Shown in pieces: positions 33,869 to 41,590 of a stretch of 41,705 nucleotides of DNA; positions within the stretch are counted from its first letter, which is position 1, and every line of letters starts with the position of its first letter. The notes under the pieces are model-generated. The model did no database searches, was not told the origin of the DNA, and was given only the letters and a program-made list of their open reading frames with translations. A program made the position numbers and the translations under genes. Source of the DNA: Treponema sp. (lineage in GTDB: Bacteria > Spirochaetota > Spirochaetia > Treponematales > Breznakiellaceae); contig JAIRPG010000052.1 of assembly GCA_031257105.1 (NCBI GenBank), positions 1 to 41,705 on the forward strand, read 5' to 3'.

Positions 33869-35242
33869 ATGTCCGAATTAACTGAGTATAAGGGGCCGGC
33901 AACCATGGAGAAGATTACCTCCCTGGCAAAACGGCGTGGTTTCGTGTTCCAGTCATCAGAGATTTACGGCGGCCAGAACGGAGCTTGGGATTACGGACCC
34001 TTGGGCATAGAACTCAAGAACCGCATTGCCGCCGCCTGGTGGAAGGAGATGACCCAACTCCACGATGACATCGTGGGGCTCGATGCAGCTATTCTGATGC
34101 ATCCCCGCGTCTGGGAGGCTTCGGGCCATGTGGAGAACTTTACCGATCCTCTCGTGGATTGCAAGCAGTGCAAGACCCGATTTCGCGCCGACCAGATACC
34201 GGCGGAGAACCTGGCGGCTCAAAAGTGCCCCGACTGCGGCGGAGAGCTCACCGATACCCGGAAGTTCAACCTGATGTTCAAGACGCACATCGGCCCCACA
34301 GAAGACAACGCCGGCGTCATCTACCTGCGCCCGGAAACCGCCCAGGGGATATACGTGAACTATAAGAACATCATCCAGTCGAACCGCATGAAGATCCCCT
34401 TCGGCATCGCCCAGATCGGCAAAGCCTTCCGCAACGAGATCGTCACCAAGAACTTCATCTTCCGCACCTGCGAGTTCGAGCAGATGGAGATGCAGTATTT
34501 TGTCAAACCCGGCAGCGACGAGGAGTGGTTTGCCGAGTGGCGTAAGCGGCGCTGGGCCTACTACGAGAAGCTGGGGGTCAAGATGGATCACCTGCGCTGG
34601 CACCAGCACGGCCCGGACGAATTGGCCCACTACGCCAAGGACGCCTACGACATCGAATACCTCTTTCCCATGGGCTGGCGGGAACTGGAAGGCGTACACA
34701 ACCGAACCGACTACGACCTCACCCGGCACACCCAGTATTCGGGCAAGGATCTGCAGTACATCGACCAGGACAGCAATAATGAGAGGTACATTCCCTACAT
34801 CATCGAGACCTCCGCGGGGCTTACCCGGAACCTGCTCATGGTGCTCTGCGACGCCTACGACGAGGAGAAGGTCGCCGACAAGGGCAACGATGACGACTGG
34901 CGGACGGTGCTCCGCTTCCACCCCATGCTTGCGCCGGTGACCGTGGCGGTGCTCCCCCTGATGAAAAAGGACGGCCTCGCGGAGCTTGCCCAGGACATCC
35001 GCAAAGAACTCAAGGAAGACTTCGCCACCGACTACGACCAATCCGGGGCTATCGGACGGCGCTACCGCCGGCAGGATGAGGCGGGAACCCCCTTCTGCGT
35101 CACCATCGACTACGAAAGCAAAGAGACCGGCGCTGTAACCTTGCGCCACCGGGATTCCATGGAGCAGGTTCGCGTTCCCCGCGTGGAACTTGCGGCGCGG
35201 ATACAGCGGGAAATAAAGAATTACCGAAGGTTCTCAAAATAG
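33869..35242 (+). CDS. glyS: Glycyl-tRNA synthetase, single-chain dimeric type
   Basis: Charges tRNA-Gly. 457 residues with an AAGGAG ribosome site. It is the alpha2 form found in archaea, eukaryotes and some bacteria, not the alpha/beta GlyQ-GlyS form. Class II motif 1 lies near SLAKRRGFVFQSSEIYGGQNGAWDYGPLG. A four-cysteine zinc site sits between residues 97 and 125 (CKQC...CPDC). Then come YLRPETAQGIYVNYKN and FRNEIVTKNFIFRTCEFEQMEMQYF (motif 2), ETSAGLTRNLLMVL (motif 3), and an anticodon-binding domain from about 355 (LAPVTVAVLPL). The last 22 bases overlap the convergent uxaC. Confidence 0.95.
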   Translation: MSELTEYKGPATMEKITSLAKRRGFVFQSSEIYGGQNGAWDYGPLGIELKNRIAAAWWKEMTQLHDDIVGLDAAILMHPRVWEASGHVENFTDPLVDCKQCKTRFRADQIPAENLAAQKCPDCGGELTDTRKFNLMFKTHIGPTEDNAGVIYLRPETAQGIYVNYKNIIQSNRMKIPFGIAQIGKAFRNEIVTKNFIFRTCEFEQMEMQYFVKPGSDEEWFAEWRKRRWAYYEKLGVKMDHLRWHQHGPDELAHYAKDAYDIEYLFPMGWRELEGVHNRTDYDLTRHTQYSGKDLQYIDQDSNNERYIPYIIETSAGLTRNLLMVLCDAYDEEKVADKGNDDDWRTVLRFHPMLAPVTVAVLPLMKKDGLAELAQDIRKELKEDFATDYDQSGAIGRRYRRQDEAGTPFCVTIDYESKETGAVTLRHRDSMEQVRVPRVELAARIQREIKNYRRFSK

Positions 35243-36717
35243 GCTTTGGCGTTTCCGAAGGAAATATCCCGAACCATCTTTTCCAGAAGCGCCGGATCGT
35301 GGGGGATTTCCCCCGCCTTGGCCCAGCGGCCCAGGAGTTCGCAGAGGATCCGCCTAAAGTACTCGTGCCGAGGGTAGGACAGAAAACTCCGGGAATCGGT
35401 CAACATTCCGGTAAAGCGGGAAAGCAGGCTTACGTTTCCCAGGAGCCGCAGATGTTCCTCTATGCCGTCGCGGTGATCGCAGAACCACCAGGCGGGGCCG
35501 AGCTGTATTTTGCAGGGCAGTCTCCGCTCCGTTTGGCTGTTCCGGCCTAACCCGCCGCCCTGGAAAGCGCCCATAATTGTGCCGAGCGTGTGATAATCGC
35601 GGGGGTTCAGACTGAAAAGGATCGTTTTGGGCAGCTTGTCCCGTTTTTCCAGAGAATCCAGAAAACCAATCAATGCGCCAGACATAAGGTGATCCTGCGC
35701 GGCGTCAAACCCCGTATCGGGGCCCAGCGCGGACAGCATCCGGGAATTGATACTCCACCGAGCTTGAAAGTGGAGTTCCATGACCCAACCGAGGCGGTGG
35801 TATTGGGCTCCCAGGAAGCGGAGGAGGAAAGCTTTATAGGAATCAATTGCCCGCATCCCGGCGGCGGCGTCCTTTTTTCCCCCTTGGGTATCTCCTGCCA
35901 GGGCTGCGGCAAAGGTTTCTTTCACTTCCTTCTCCCACGCCCCGCCCCGGCAGTTCTCATCGCCGTCGTCCTGGCCGGACTGGGGCATATATCCCAGGCC
36001 GTGATCCGCCGCCCGGCACCCCAGCCGGTCAAAGCGTTCCATCCGTTTCTGGAGGACTTCCAAGAGATCCTCCAGGGAAGAGATTGTTTTTCCCTCCGAC
36101 TCACCGAGTTTGGCTATGTAGGCGGCGAATTCCGGCTTTTCGATGCGGATCGCCTTATCAGGACGGAAAGAGGGGAGCACCTTTGTTTCGGTCTTTCCTT
36201 CGTCCCGAATCCGCTGATGCCATTCCAGGCTGTCCGCCGGATCATCGGTAGTACCCACCGCGTATAGATGGAACTTCTTAAAAATACCGAACACGGAAAA
36301 AGCGGGATCGCGGACGAGTATCTCATTCGCCGCATTCCAGACGGCTTTGGCGCTCTGCGGATTCAAGGGATCGGTGATGCCGAAATAACGCCGCAGTTCC
36401 AAGTGCGTCCAGTGGTAGAGAGGATTCCCTATGAGGCGGGGGACGGTTTCGGCCCAGGCGCTGAATTTATCAAAAGGATCCGCCGCGCCGGTGATAAATT
36501 CCTCGGCGATGCCGTTTGCCCGCATGGCCCGCCACTTGTAATGATCTCCCCCCAGCCATAACTCCGCCAGATTATCAAAACGGCGGTTATCGGCTATCAT
36601 CTGGGGATCCAGATGGCAATGGTAGTCAAAAATTGGTTCTTCCGCAGCCGCTTCATGGTAGAGCCGCCGGCTCGTCTTAGCGCTGAGCAGAAAATTCGCG
36701 CCTAAAAATGGTTTCAT
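35221..36717 (-). CDS. uxaC: Glucuronate isomerase (uronate isomerase)
   Basis: Converts D-glucuronate to D-fructuronate and galacturonate to tagaturonate, the first step of hexuronate use; cytoplasmic. 498 residues, slightly longer than the usual 470. The N-terminal IFDYHCHLDPQMIADNRRF carries the metal-binding histidines H33 and H35 of the amidohydrolase fold. Further family parts are NPLYHWTHLELRRYFGI, GMRAIDSYKAFLLRFL and the C-terminal FTGMLTDSRSFLSYPRHEYFRR. AGGAGG lies four bases before the ATG. It follows the BASS transporter gene by 13 bases, so the two are an operon; a link between that transporter and uronate uptake is possible but unproven. No other uronate-pathway gene is present. 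Confidence 0.94.
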   Translation of the reverse strand: MKPFLGANFLLSAKTSRRLYHEAAAEEPIFDYHCHLDPQMIADNRRFDNLAELWLGGDHYKWRAMRANGIAEEFITGAADPFDKFSAWAETVPRLIGNPLYHWTHLELRRYFGITDPLNPQSAKAVWNAANEILVRDPAFSVFGIFKKFHLYAVGTTDDPADSLEWHQRIRDEGKTETKVLPSFRPDKAIRIEKPEFAAYIAKLGESEGKTISSLEDLLEVLQKRMERFDRLGCRAADHGLGYMPQSGQDDGDENCRGGAWEKEVKETFAAALAGDTQGGKKDAAAGMRAIDSYKAFLLRFLGAQYHRLGWVMELHFQARWSINSRMLSALGPDTGFDAAQDHLMSGALIGFLDSLEKRDKLPKTILFSLNPRDYHTLGTIMGAFQGGGLGRNSQTERRLPCKIQLGPAWWFCDHRDGIEEHLRLLGNVSLLSRFTGMLTDSRSFLSYPRHEYFRRILCELLGRWAKAGEIPHDPALLEKMVRDISFGNAKAYFENLR

Positions 36718-36730
36718 AGCACCTCCTCAA

Positions 36731-37720
36731 TTACTCTTGTCGTAAAGAGCGTTTAAGAAAAATTTTGCCCATCAGGGCGGCCAGTGTCTGCTGGGAGACG
36801 ATCCCCAATATTGCCGGCAGCGCCGTTGCGGGAGCGAAGAATCGAATGGCCATGGTGGCCGCAGCGCTGATGTTACGCAGGCCAACCGCAAAAAAGAGGC
36901 TTACCCGCTGATCCGGCTTAACCCGGCAGAGCAGACTCGCCAGCCATGCCCCTGCGAATCCTCCTACGGCGAAGATAACACAGAGCGTCCCGATAAGCCA
37001 TACCTGGGGATCGGTAACGTGAACGTGCCCCGCCGCAGACGCCGAATTGGCCGATACCACGAGGGTAAGGCACAGCTTCGATACAGGCCCCAGGTACGGG
37101 GATACCTTGGCGGGGATACCACCCCGGCTTGCCTCATTTACCGATACGCCGATGATCGTGGGAAATACCACCATCATAAAGAGTGAAAGAACCATGCCGC
37201 CCATATCCAGGGAAACCCCTTCACCCGAAAACAACGATACGGCGGCGGGAGCTACCAGCGGGGCGGCCAGCGTATCCAGCAGGATCAACGCCAGGGACAG
37301 CGCCCGATCTCCGCCATACAGAGAAACCCAGATGAACCCCGATACGGCGGTAGGCGACGAAAAGAGCAGAACAAAGCCCAAAACAGCGTCACTCTTGCCG
37401 AATATCAGAAAACTGACGGAAAAAACCAACAACGGCAGCAAGATATGGGAGATCGCAAAGAAGAGCAGTACCGGCAGCGGTTTTTTCAAAATAAGCCCCA
37501 GATCACGGCCCCGGAGTTTCATTGCTCCCGACAGGGTCATAACGGCAAAGAGCGCGGGCGCCAGCGGTTGCAGCCGGAGCAGCGGCCTCGGCAGGAGGAA
37601 GCCCGTCAGCACCCCCAGGAGAGCCAATACCGGCATGAGCTGTTCAAGCCGCCGGTTCAGGGCCAACGCCGCATCCGCCGCGCCTCTGGAAGGCCGCTCA
37701 TCGTGTTCCGCAAAGGGCAT
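36731..37720 (-). CDS. BASS-family (bile acid:sodium symporter-like) transporter
   Basis: A hydrophobic protein of 329 residues from the ATG at 37720, with nine to ten membrane segments. It fits the bile acid/sodium symporter superfamily: LFAVMTLSGAMKLRGRDLGLILKKP is the typical early segment, and VLLFSSPTAVSGFIWVSLYGGD and VGLRNISAAATMAIRFFAPATALPAILGIVSQQ correspond to the unwound crossover regions that bind sodium and substrate. Bacterial members carry various organic anions. The ATG at 37720 is preferred over the one at 37738 because a TATAGT ends exactly six bases before it; the longer form would start upstream of the predicted transcript. Substrate unknown; the uxaC neighbour hints at a sugar acid. 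Confidence 0.8.
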   Translation of the reverse strand: MPFAEHDERPSRGAADAALALNRRLEQLMPVLALLGVLTGFLLPRPLLRLQPLAPALFAVMTLSGAMKLRGRDLGLILKKPLPVLLFFAISHILLPLLVFSVSFLIFGKSDAVLGFVLLFSSPTAVSGFIWVSLYGGDRALSLALILLDTLAAPLVAPAAVSLFSGEGVSLDMGGMVLSLFMMVVFPTIIGVSVNEASRGGIPAKVSPYLGPVSKLCLTLVVSANSASAAGHVHVTDPQVWLIGTLCVIFAVGGFAGAWLASLLCRVKPDQRVSLFFAVGLRNISAAATMAIRFFAPATALPAILGIVSQQTLAALMGKIFLKRSLRQE

Positions 37721-37726
37721 AGGATG

Positions 37727-37755
37727 ACTATAGGTCATGTACGCCCACGCCGCAA
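37727..37755 (-). promoter_or_regulatory. Promoter of the BASS-uxaC operon, leaderless arrangement
   Basis: On the minus strand TTGCGG (37750-37755), 17 bases, TATAGT (37727-37732), then six bases to the ATG at 37720. No Shine-Dalgarno is present. The -35 lies inside the palindrome at 37748-37762. Confidence 0.55.
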
Positions 37756-37762
37756 GGCGGCG
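37748..37762. promoter_or_regulatory. Palindrome between back-to-back promoters, operator candidate
   Basis: CGCCGC-AAG-GCGGCG is a perfect 6-base inverted repeat with a 3-base spacer. It covers the -35 of the BASS-uxaC promoter and abuts the -35 of the phosphofructokinase promoter (37763-37768). A dimeric regulator bound here would contact both. Confidence 0.5.
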
Positions 37763-37791
37763 TTGAGACTTTGCGGCGCCCTGTTTATACT
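37763..37791 (+). promoter_or_regulatory. Promoter of the phosphofructokinase gene, leaderless arrangement
   Basis: TTGAGA (37763-37768), 17 bases, TATACT (37786-37791), then six bases to the ATG at 37798. The bases between -10 and ATG read GGAGCT; GGAG is only two bases from the ATG and would lie upstream of or at the transcript start, so it is unlikely to act as a ribosome site. Confidence 0.65.
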
Positions 37792-37797
37792 GGAGCT

Positions 37798-38910
37798 ATG
37801 GAAAAGCGTAACAGCATAACGAAAACCTTCGGCATCCTTACCGCCGGAGGGGATTGTCCGGGATTGAACGCGGCGATACGGGGAGTGTGCAGGGCGGCCC
37901 AGGATCGGTACAACATGAACATCGTGGGTATCGCCAATGGGTATCGAGGGCTCATTGATGAAGAGTGGCGTATCCTAAGACCCTCGGATGTCTACGGCAT
38001 TCTCACCAGGGGAGGGACTATCCTGGGCGCCAGCCGGGAGAAACCTTTTAAGACCATTGTGGGAGAAACAGAAATCGTGGGAGAAAAGGTAGCCGCCATT
38101 AGGGAGAACTACCGAAAACTCCAGTTAGACTGCCTGGTCGTGCTGGGAGGAAACGGCACCAATACCACCGGTTACCTCCTCGCTCAGGAGGGCCTTAACG
38201 TGCTGGGGCTGCCGAAGACCATTGATAACGACATCGCCGGTACAGACCGAACATTCGGCTTCGATTCCGCCCTTTCCATCGCCACCGAAGCGATAGATCG
38301 GCTTCATTCCACCGCTCAAAGCCACAATCGAATCATGGTGATAGAGATCATGGGGCATAAGGTGGGCTGGCTTGCCCTCTATGCGGGAGTCGCCGGCGGC
38401 GGGGATGTGATCCTCATCCCGGAGATACCCTACGACATCAAGGTCATTGGCCGGCACCTTGGAGAACGGGCCGCCAGCGGAAGGGCGTTTTCTATCGTCG
38501 TGGTGGCGGAAGGCGCCCTTTCTACCGCCGAATTCAAGATGGACAAAAAGGATCGGAAAAAGTACCGGGAGCAGACCGTGCAGCCGTCCATAGCGTACCG
38601 GGTCGCCCGGGAGATAGAAGCGGAGACCGGTATGGAAACGCGGGCTACCGTCCTAGGCTATGTTCAGCGGGGCGGCATCCCCAGCGCTTCCGATCGGGTA
38701 CTCGCCACGAGCCTTGGCACCTTTGCGGCGGAACTGCTGGCAAAAGGGGAATACGGCAAAATGGTGGCCCTCTCTGGGGATACAATCACCGCAGTGGATC
38801 TGAGCGTTCCCGCAGGGAAGGTAAAAGCCGTCCCCCGCGATCACTACATGGTAGATACAGCCGTCTCGGTAGGAACCTGTATGGGCTCCGAAGCTTATCC
38901 CATCCCGTAA
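37798..38910 (+). CDS. 6-phosphofructokinase, phosphoryl donor (PPi or ATP) uncertain
   Basis: Phosphorylates fructose-6-phosphate in glycolysis. 370 residues from the ATG at 37798; an in-frame start nine codons earlier would lie upstream of the predicted transcript. Family motifs are GILTAGGDCPGLNAAIRG (12-29), GGTILGASR, LGGNGTNTTG (116-125), PKTIDNDI (139-146), ETMGHKVGW-like EIMGHKVGWLAL and GYVQRGGIPSASDR. At the donor-deciding sites it has glycine in GGNG (as ATP enzymes do) but lysine in PKTIDND (as PPi enzymes do). This mixed pattern is known in one bacterial subgroup where the donor cannot be predicted. The 3' end overlaps the convergent ribonuclease gene by 16 bases. Confidence 0.9.
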   Translation: MEKRNSITKTFGILTAGGDCPGLNAAIRGVCRAAQDRYNMNIVGIANGYRGLIDEEWRILRPSDVYGILTRGGTILGASREKPFKTIVGETEIVGEKVAAIRENYRKLQLDCLVVLGGNGTNTTGYLLAQEGLNVLGLPKTIDNDIAGTDRTFGFDSALSIATEAIDRLHSTAQSHNRIMVIEIMGHKVGWLALYAGVAGGGDVILIPEIPYDIKVIGRHLGERAASGRAFSIVVVAEGALSTAEFKMDKKDRKKYREQTVQPSIAYRVAREIEAETGMETRATVLGYVQRGGIPSASDRVLATSLGTFAAELLAKGEYGKMVALSGDTITAVDLSVPAGKVKAVPRDHYMVDTAVSVGTCMGSEAYPIP

Positions 38911-40301
38911 GTTTCGCCGTAGCGCGCGATTTCCACGTTGTATCCTTTTTCCGTCAGGTATCGCTGAAACGCCGATTGGGCTTCATGCTCACCATGAACC
39001 AGGAATATCTTCTTGAGGCGGGAAGTATCAATCGAATCAAGCCACGCTCCGGCCTCGGCATAGTCTGCGTGGGCGCTGAATGCGTTTATCTCTTCTACCG
39101 CAGCCCGGCGCTTCAAAACCTGTCCGTGGATCTTCACTTCACTTGCTTTGTCGCGGATACGCCGGCCCAGGGTATTCTGGGCCATGTAACCCACCGTAAG
39201 GATCGTGACATTCGGATCGCCGATGTTGTGGATCAGGTGGTGCTGGATACGGCCCGCCTCGCACATACCATCGGCGGAGATGATGATGAGCGGCCCCGGA
39301 TGGTTATTCAGGGCTTTTGACTCGTCTACGCTTGTGGTAAAACGCAAGGCGTTGAAGCCGAAGGGGTTCTTGTGGTGTTTGATGAACGCCTGATAGATGG
39401 CTTCGTCGTAACATTCGGGATGAACTTGAAAGATAGTAGTGGCGTTAGCGGCCATCGGCGAATCCACGTAGATGGGGATCTCCGGCGTGAGTCCTTCGTC
39501 TTCCAGCAGGTGAAAGTAGTACACCAGCTCTTGGGTACGCTCGATGGCAAAGGCGGGGATAAGTATCTTCCCCCGGTTCCGGGCTGTTCGCCGGGTAATC
39601 TCCCGGAGTTTGGTCAGAGCGTTATCAACGCGGTCGTGCAGCCGGTCGCCGTAGGTGCTTTCCAGCACGAGGTAATCCGGCGCGGGGGGCTTGCCGGGAT
39701 CCCTGATGATGGGCATACCCTTGCGGCCTAGATCGCCGGAGCAGAGTACCCTCGTTTCTTTGCCGTCTCTGGTAATGGTAAAGAAGGCCATGGCGGAACC
39801 TAAGATATGCCCGGCATCGTAAAATTCCAGCTTAACCCCATCTCCGATACAGAAGGGCCGCTCGTAAGAGACCCCCACAAATTGGCTTGCCGCTTGAATA
39901 GCGTCCAGTTCGCTGTAAAGGGGCTCCCAATCGAAGCGTTCCCCCTTCTTCTGAGCCTGCCGCTGTAGGTATACCGCGTCGCGGGCCTGGATATGGGCCG
40001 AGTCCAGCATGATAAGGCTGGCGATGTCCCTGGTAGCTGGCGTAGCGTAGATGTTCCCCCGGTAGCCCGCTTTGGTAAGGCAGGGAAGGAGCCCGCAGTG
40101 ATCCAGGTGCCCGTGGGTTAGTACCGCCGCCTCGATACGATCAACGGCGATACCAAGGTTCCGGTTTTTTCGCTCCGCTTCGGCGCGGCTGCCCTGAAAC
40201 GCTCCGCAATCTATCAGGTAACTTTTGCTGTCAACTTCAAGCACGTGCTTGGAGCCGGTAACTTCCTCGGCGGCGCCAAGGGAATAAAAGGTAATAGCCA
40301 T
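38895..40301 (-). CDS. Metallo-beta-lactamase/beta-CASP ribonuclease (YSH1/CPSF73-like)
   Basis: A 468-residue cytoplasmic RNA-processing nuclease of the bacterial YSH1-like group. The zinc motif THGHLDHCG is at 62-70. Further metal ligands are in YDAGHILGSAM and CSGDLGRKG. The beta-CASP insert has PAFAIERTQEL, YVDSPMAANAT and IISADGMCEAGRIQHHL. The C-terminal RMMBL part includes FSAHADYAEAGAWL and FLVHGEHEAQSAF. Such enzymes act as endo- or 5' exonucleases on RNA; the target here is unknown. It is not an RNase J because the long C-terminal domain is absent. No Shine-Dalgarno is at usable spacing. Confidence 0.9.
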   Translation of the reverse strand: MAITFYSLGAAEEVTGSKHVLEVDSKSYLIDCGAFQGSRAEAERKNRNLGIAVDRIEAAVLTHGHLDHCGLLPCLTKAGYRGNIYATPATRDIASLIMLDSAHIQARDAVYLQRQAQKKGERFDWEPLYSELDAIQAASQFVGVSYERPFCIGDGVKLEFYDAGHILGSAMAFFTITRDGKETRVLCSGDLGRKGMPIIRDPGKPPAPDYLVLESTYGDRLHDRVDNALTKLREITRRTARNRGKILIPAFAIERTQELVYYFHLLEDEGLTPEIPIYVDSPMAANATTIFQVHPECYDEAIYQAFIKHHKNPFGFNALRFTTSVDESKALNNHPGPLIIISADGMCEAGRIQHHLIHNIGDPNVTILTVGYMAQNTLGRRIRDKASEVKIHGQVLKRRAAVEEINAFSAHADYAEAGAWLDSIDTSRLKKIFLVHGEHEAQSAFQRYLTEKGYNVEIARYGETYGMG

Positions 40302-40307
40302 TTATCT

Positions 40308-40336
40308 AGGATACCTTCACCGGAACCGCCGGTAAA
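40308..40336 (-). promoter_or_regulatory. Promoter of the beta-CASP ribonuclease gene, leaderless arrangement
   Basis: On the minus strand TTTACC (40331-40336), 17 bases, TATCCT (40308-40313), then six bases to the ATG at 40301. The only purine-rich tract, GAAGG, is 12 bases before the ATG and would overlap the -10 region rather than the transcript. Confidence 0.5.
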
Positions 40337-40339
40337 CCC

Positions 40340-41335
40340 CTAATCCCAGAGATCTTCCCAACTCTTCGCGCCGGGCCAGAGGAACACCTGACCTTTAACC
40401 AGGCGGCAGTTCCGCTCGGCTTTGGCTATAGCCGCCATCTCCGCTTCCGTAAGGGGATCCTCGGTGACGCAGCGAAGGTTGCCCTGGTAGTTCTTCTCGT
40501 GAACCGAGAAGGGAATGGGGATGCTGCCCCGTTGAACCGCCCATTTAAGGCACACGAGCGCCGGATGAATGTTGTGCGCCCGGGCCGCCGCGAGTACTTC
40601 CGGCTGCTCGGTGTCCACCAGGTCTCCTGGCGCTTTGTCCCGGTCTGGGCGGTTCGGTGAACCGATGGGGCAGTAACCGATGACGGTAATTCCCCGCGAG
40701 ACGCAGTAATCGAAAAGTTCCCGCTGCTGAAAGCAGGGATGTTGTTCCATTTCGATCAGGGCGGGTTGAATCCGGCAGCGGCCCAGTACGGCGTTGAGTT
40801 TGGTAATGGTCATGTTGGACATACCGATATGCCGAACCAGCCCTTTATCTACGAGCCGTTCCATCTGCGCCCAGGTTTCCATAAACCGGTCCGCCGAGAA
40901 GGGCACCGAGTTGGGGTTGCGGGCGTCGCCGTCACAGCCCGGGGCGTGGTAGTTGGGGTAAGGCCAGTGGACAAAGTAGGCGTCCAGGTAGTCCAGCCGG
41001 AGATCCCGCAGTGTCTTGGCCAGGGAGAGAAGCACGTCGCCTTTGCCGTGCATATCGTTCCAGACCTTAGAGATGACGAAGATCTCCTCCCGTTTGACGA
41101 TTCCCTGCGTGAAGGCGTCGTCAAAAATCACGCCAATCCGGTCTTCGTTGCCATAAACCGAGGCGCAATCGAAAAGCCGGTAACCATACCGGAGGGCGCC
41201 GGCGACCGCCGCCGAAACTTCCTCCGCCGAATAATGGTCGGACCCGAAGGTCCCCATACCGATGCAAGGAATCCGCGCCCCCGATGAGAGGGTATAGTGG
41301 GGAACCTTGCCGGTAGCAATCGTGTTGTCAATCAT
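40340..41335 (-). CDS. Aldo/keto reductase
   Basis: An NADPH-dependent oxidoreductase of the AKR superfamily, 331 residues from the ATG at 41335. The catalytic tetrad is visible: D56 and Y61 in FDCASVYGNE, K90 in VISKVWND, H123 in YFVHWPYP. The N-terminal LSSGARIPCIGMGTFGSD and the later VRHIGMSNMTITKLNAVL, IEMEQHPCFQQRELFDYC and SIPIPFSVHEKNYQGNL complete the barrel and cofactor site. The upstream TTG at 41371 is rejected because a TATCAT lies exactly six bases before 41335. Substrate cannot be assigned; members reduce sugar aldehydes, ketones and similar compounds. Confidence 0.9.
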   Translation of the reverse strand: MIDNTIATGKVPHYTLSSGARIPCIGMGTFGSDHYSAEEVSAAVAGALRYGYRLFDCASVYGNEDRIGVIFDDAFTQGIVKREEIFVISKVWNDMHGKGDVLLSLAKTLRDLRLDYLDAYFVHWPYPNYHAPGCDGDARNPNSVPFSADRFMETWAQMERLVDKGLVRHIGMSNMTITKLNAVLGRCRIQPALIEMEQHPCFQQRELFDYCVSRGITVIGYCPIGSPNRPDRDKAPGDLVDTEQPEVLAAARAHNIHPALVCLKWAVQRGSIPIPFSVHEKNYQGNLRCVTEDPLTEAEMAAIAKAERNCRLVKGQVFLWPGAKSWEDLWD

Positions 41336-41341
41336 GGGTAT

Positions 41342-41371
41342 ATGATACGCCCCAAGCGAACAATTCCGCAA
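41342..41371 (-). promoter_or_regulatory. Promoter of the aldo/keto reductase gene, leaderless arrangement
   Basis: On the minus strand TTGCGG (41366-41371), 18 bases, TATCAT (41342-41347), then six bases to the ATG at 41335. The -35 is the same hexamer as at the BASS promoter. Confidence 0.5.
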
Positions 41372-41445
41372 GGCGAGGAAAGAAAAGTTACGCAGACAGG
41401 GCAGGAAAGCGGCTTTCTTTCAATAGCGTTGTTCAATTAAAAAAC

Positions 41446-41520
41446 GCGGTTCCGCAAGGCTAAAACCGACCAAAATCAGGCTATAATCGGGTTTTAGCCA
41501 GTTTTAGCCTGAGAAACCGC
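41446..41520. repeat. Nested inverted repeats with mutually exclusive pairings
   Basis: Outer arms GCGGTT (41446-41451) and AACCGC (41515-41520) enclose GGCTAAAACC (41458-41467), which can pair perfectly with GGTTTTAGCC (41490-41499). Its first nine bases can instead pair with GTTTTAGCC (41501-41509). A further alternative pairs TCAGGCTA (41476-41483) with TAGCCTGA (41505-41512). Confidence 0.65.
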
Positions 41521-41584
41521 AGGACTTGTTCAGACTTTAGTCTGCGGGAACCAACCGGGTTCCTGCTTTAGTACGACAAGTCTA
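41521..41584. repeat. Three-way-junction-like inverted repeats, partial copy R3 of the dispersed repeat
   Basis: GACTTGT (41523-41529) pairs with ACAAGTC (41577-41583). Inside are two hairpins: CAGAC-TTTA-GTCTG (41531-41544) and GGAACC-AACCG-GGTTCC (near 41547-41563). The left arm GACTTGTTC is shared with repeats R1 and R2, and the complement of the second hairpin contains CCCGGTTGGTT, also found in R2. Confidence 0.6.
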
Positions 41585-41590
41585 ATGAGT

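Noticed and set aside
33956-35149. A 397-codon minus-strand frame inside glyS
   Set aside because: It lies fully antisense to a conserved synthetase and its product has the biased composition of a shadow frame.
41482-41487. TATAAT in the palindrome region as a promoter
   Set aside because: No acceptable -35 lies 15-19 bases upstream; the hexamer is part of an inverted repeat loop.
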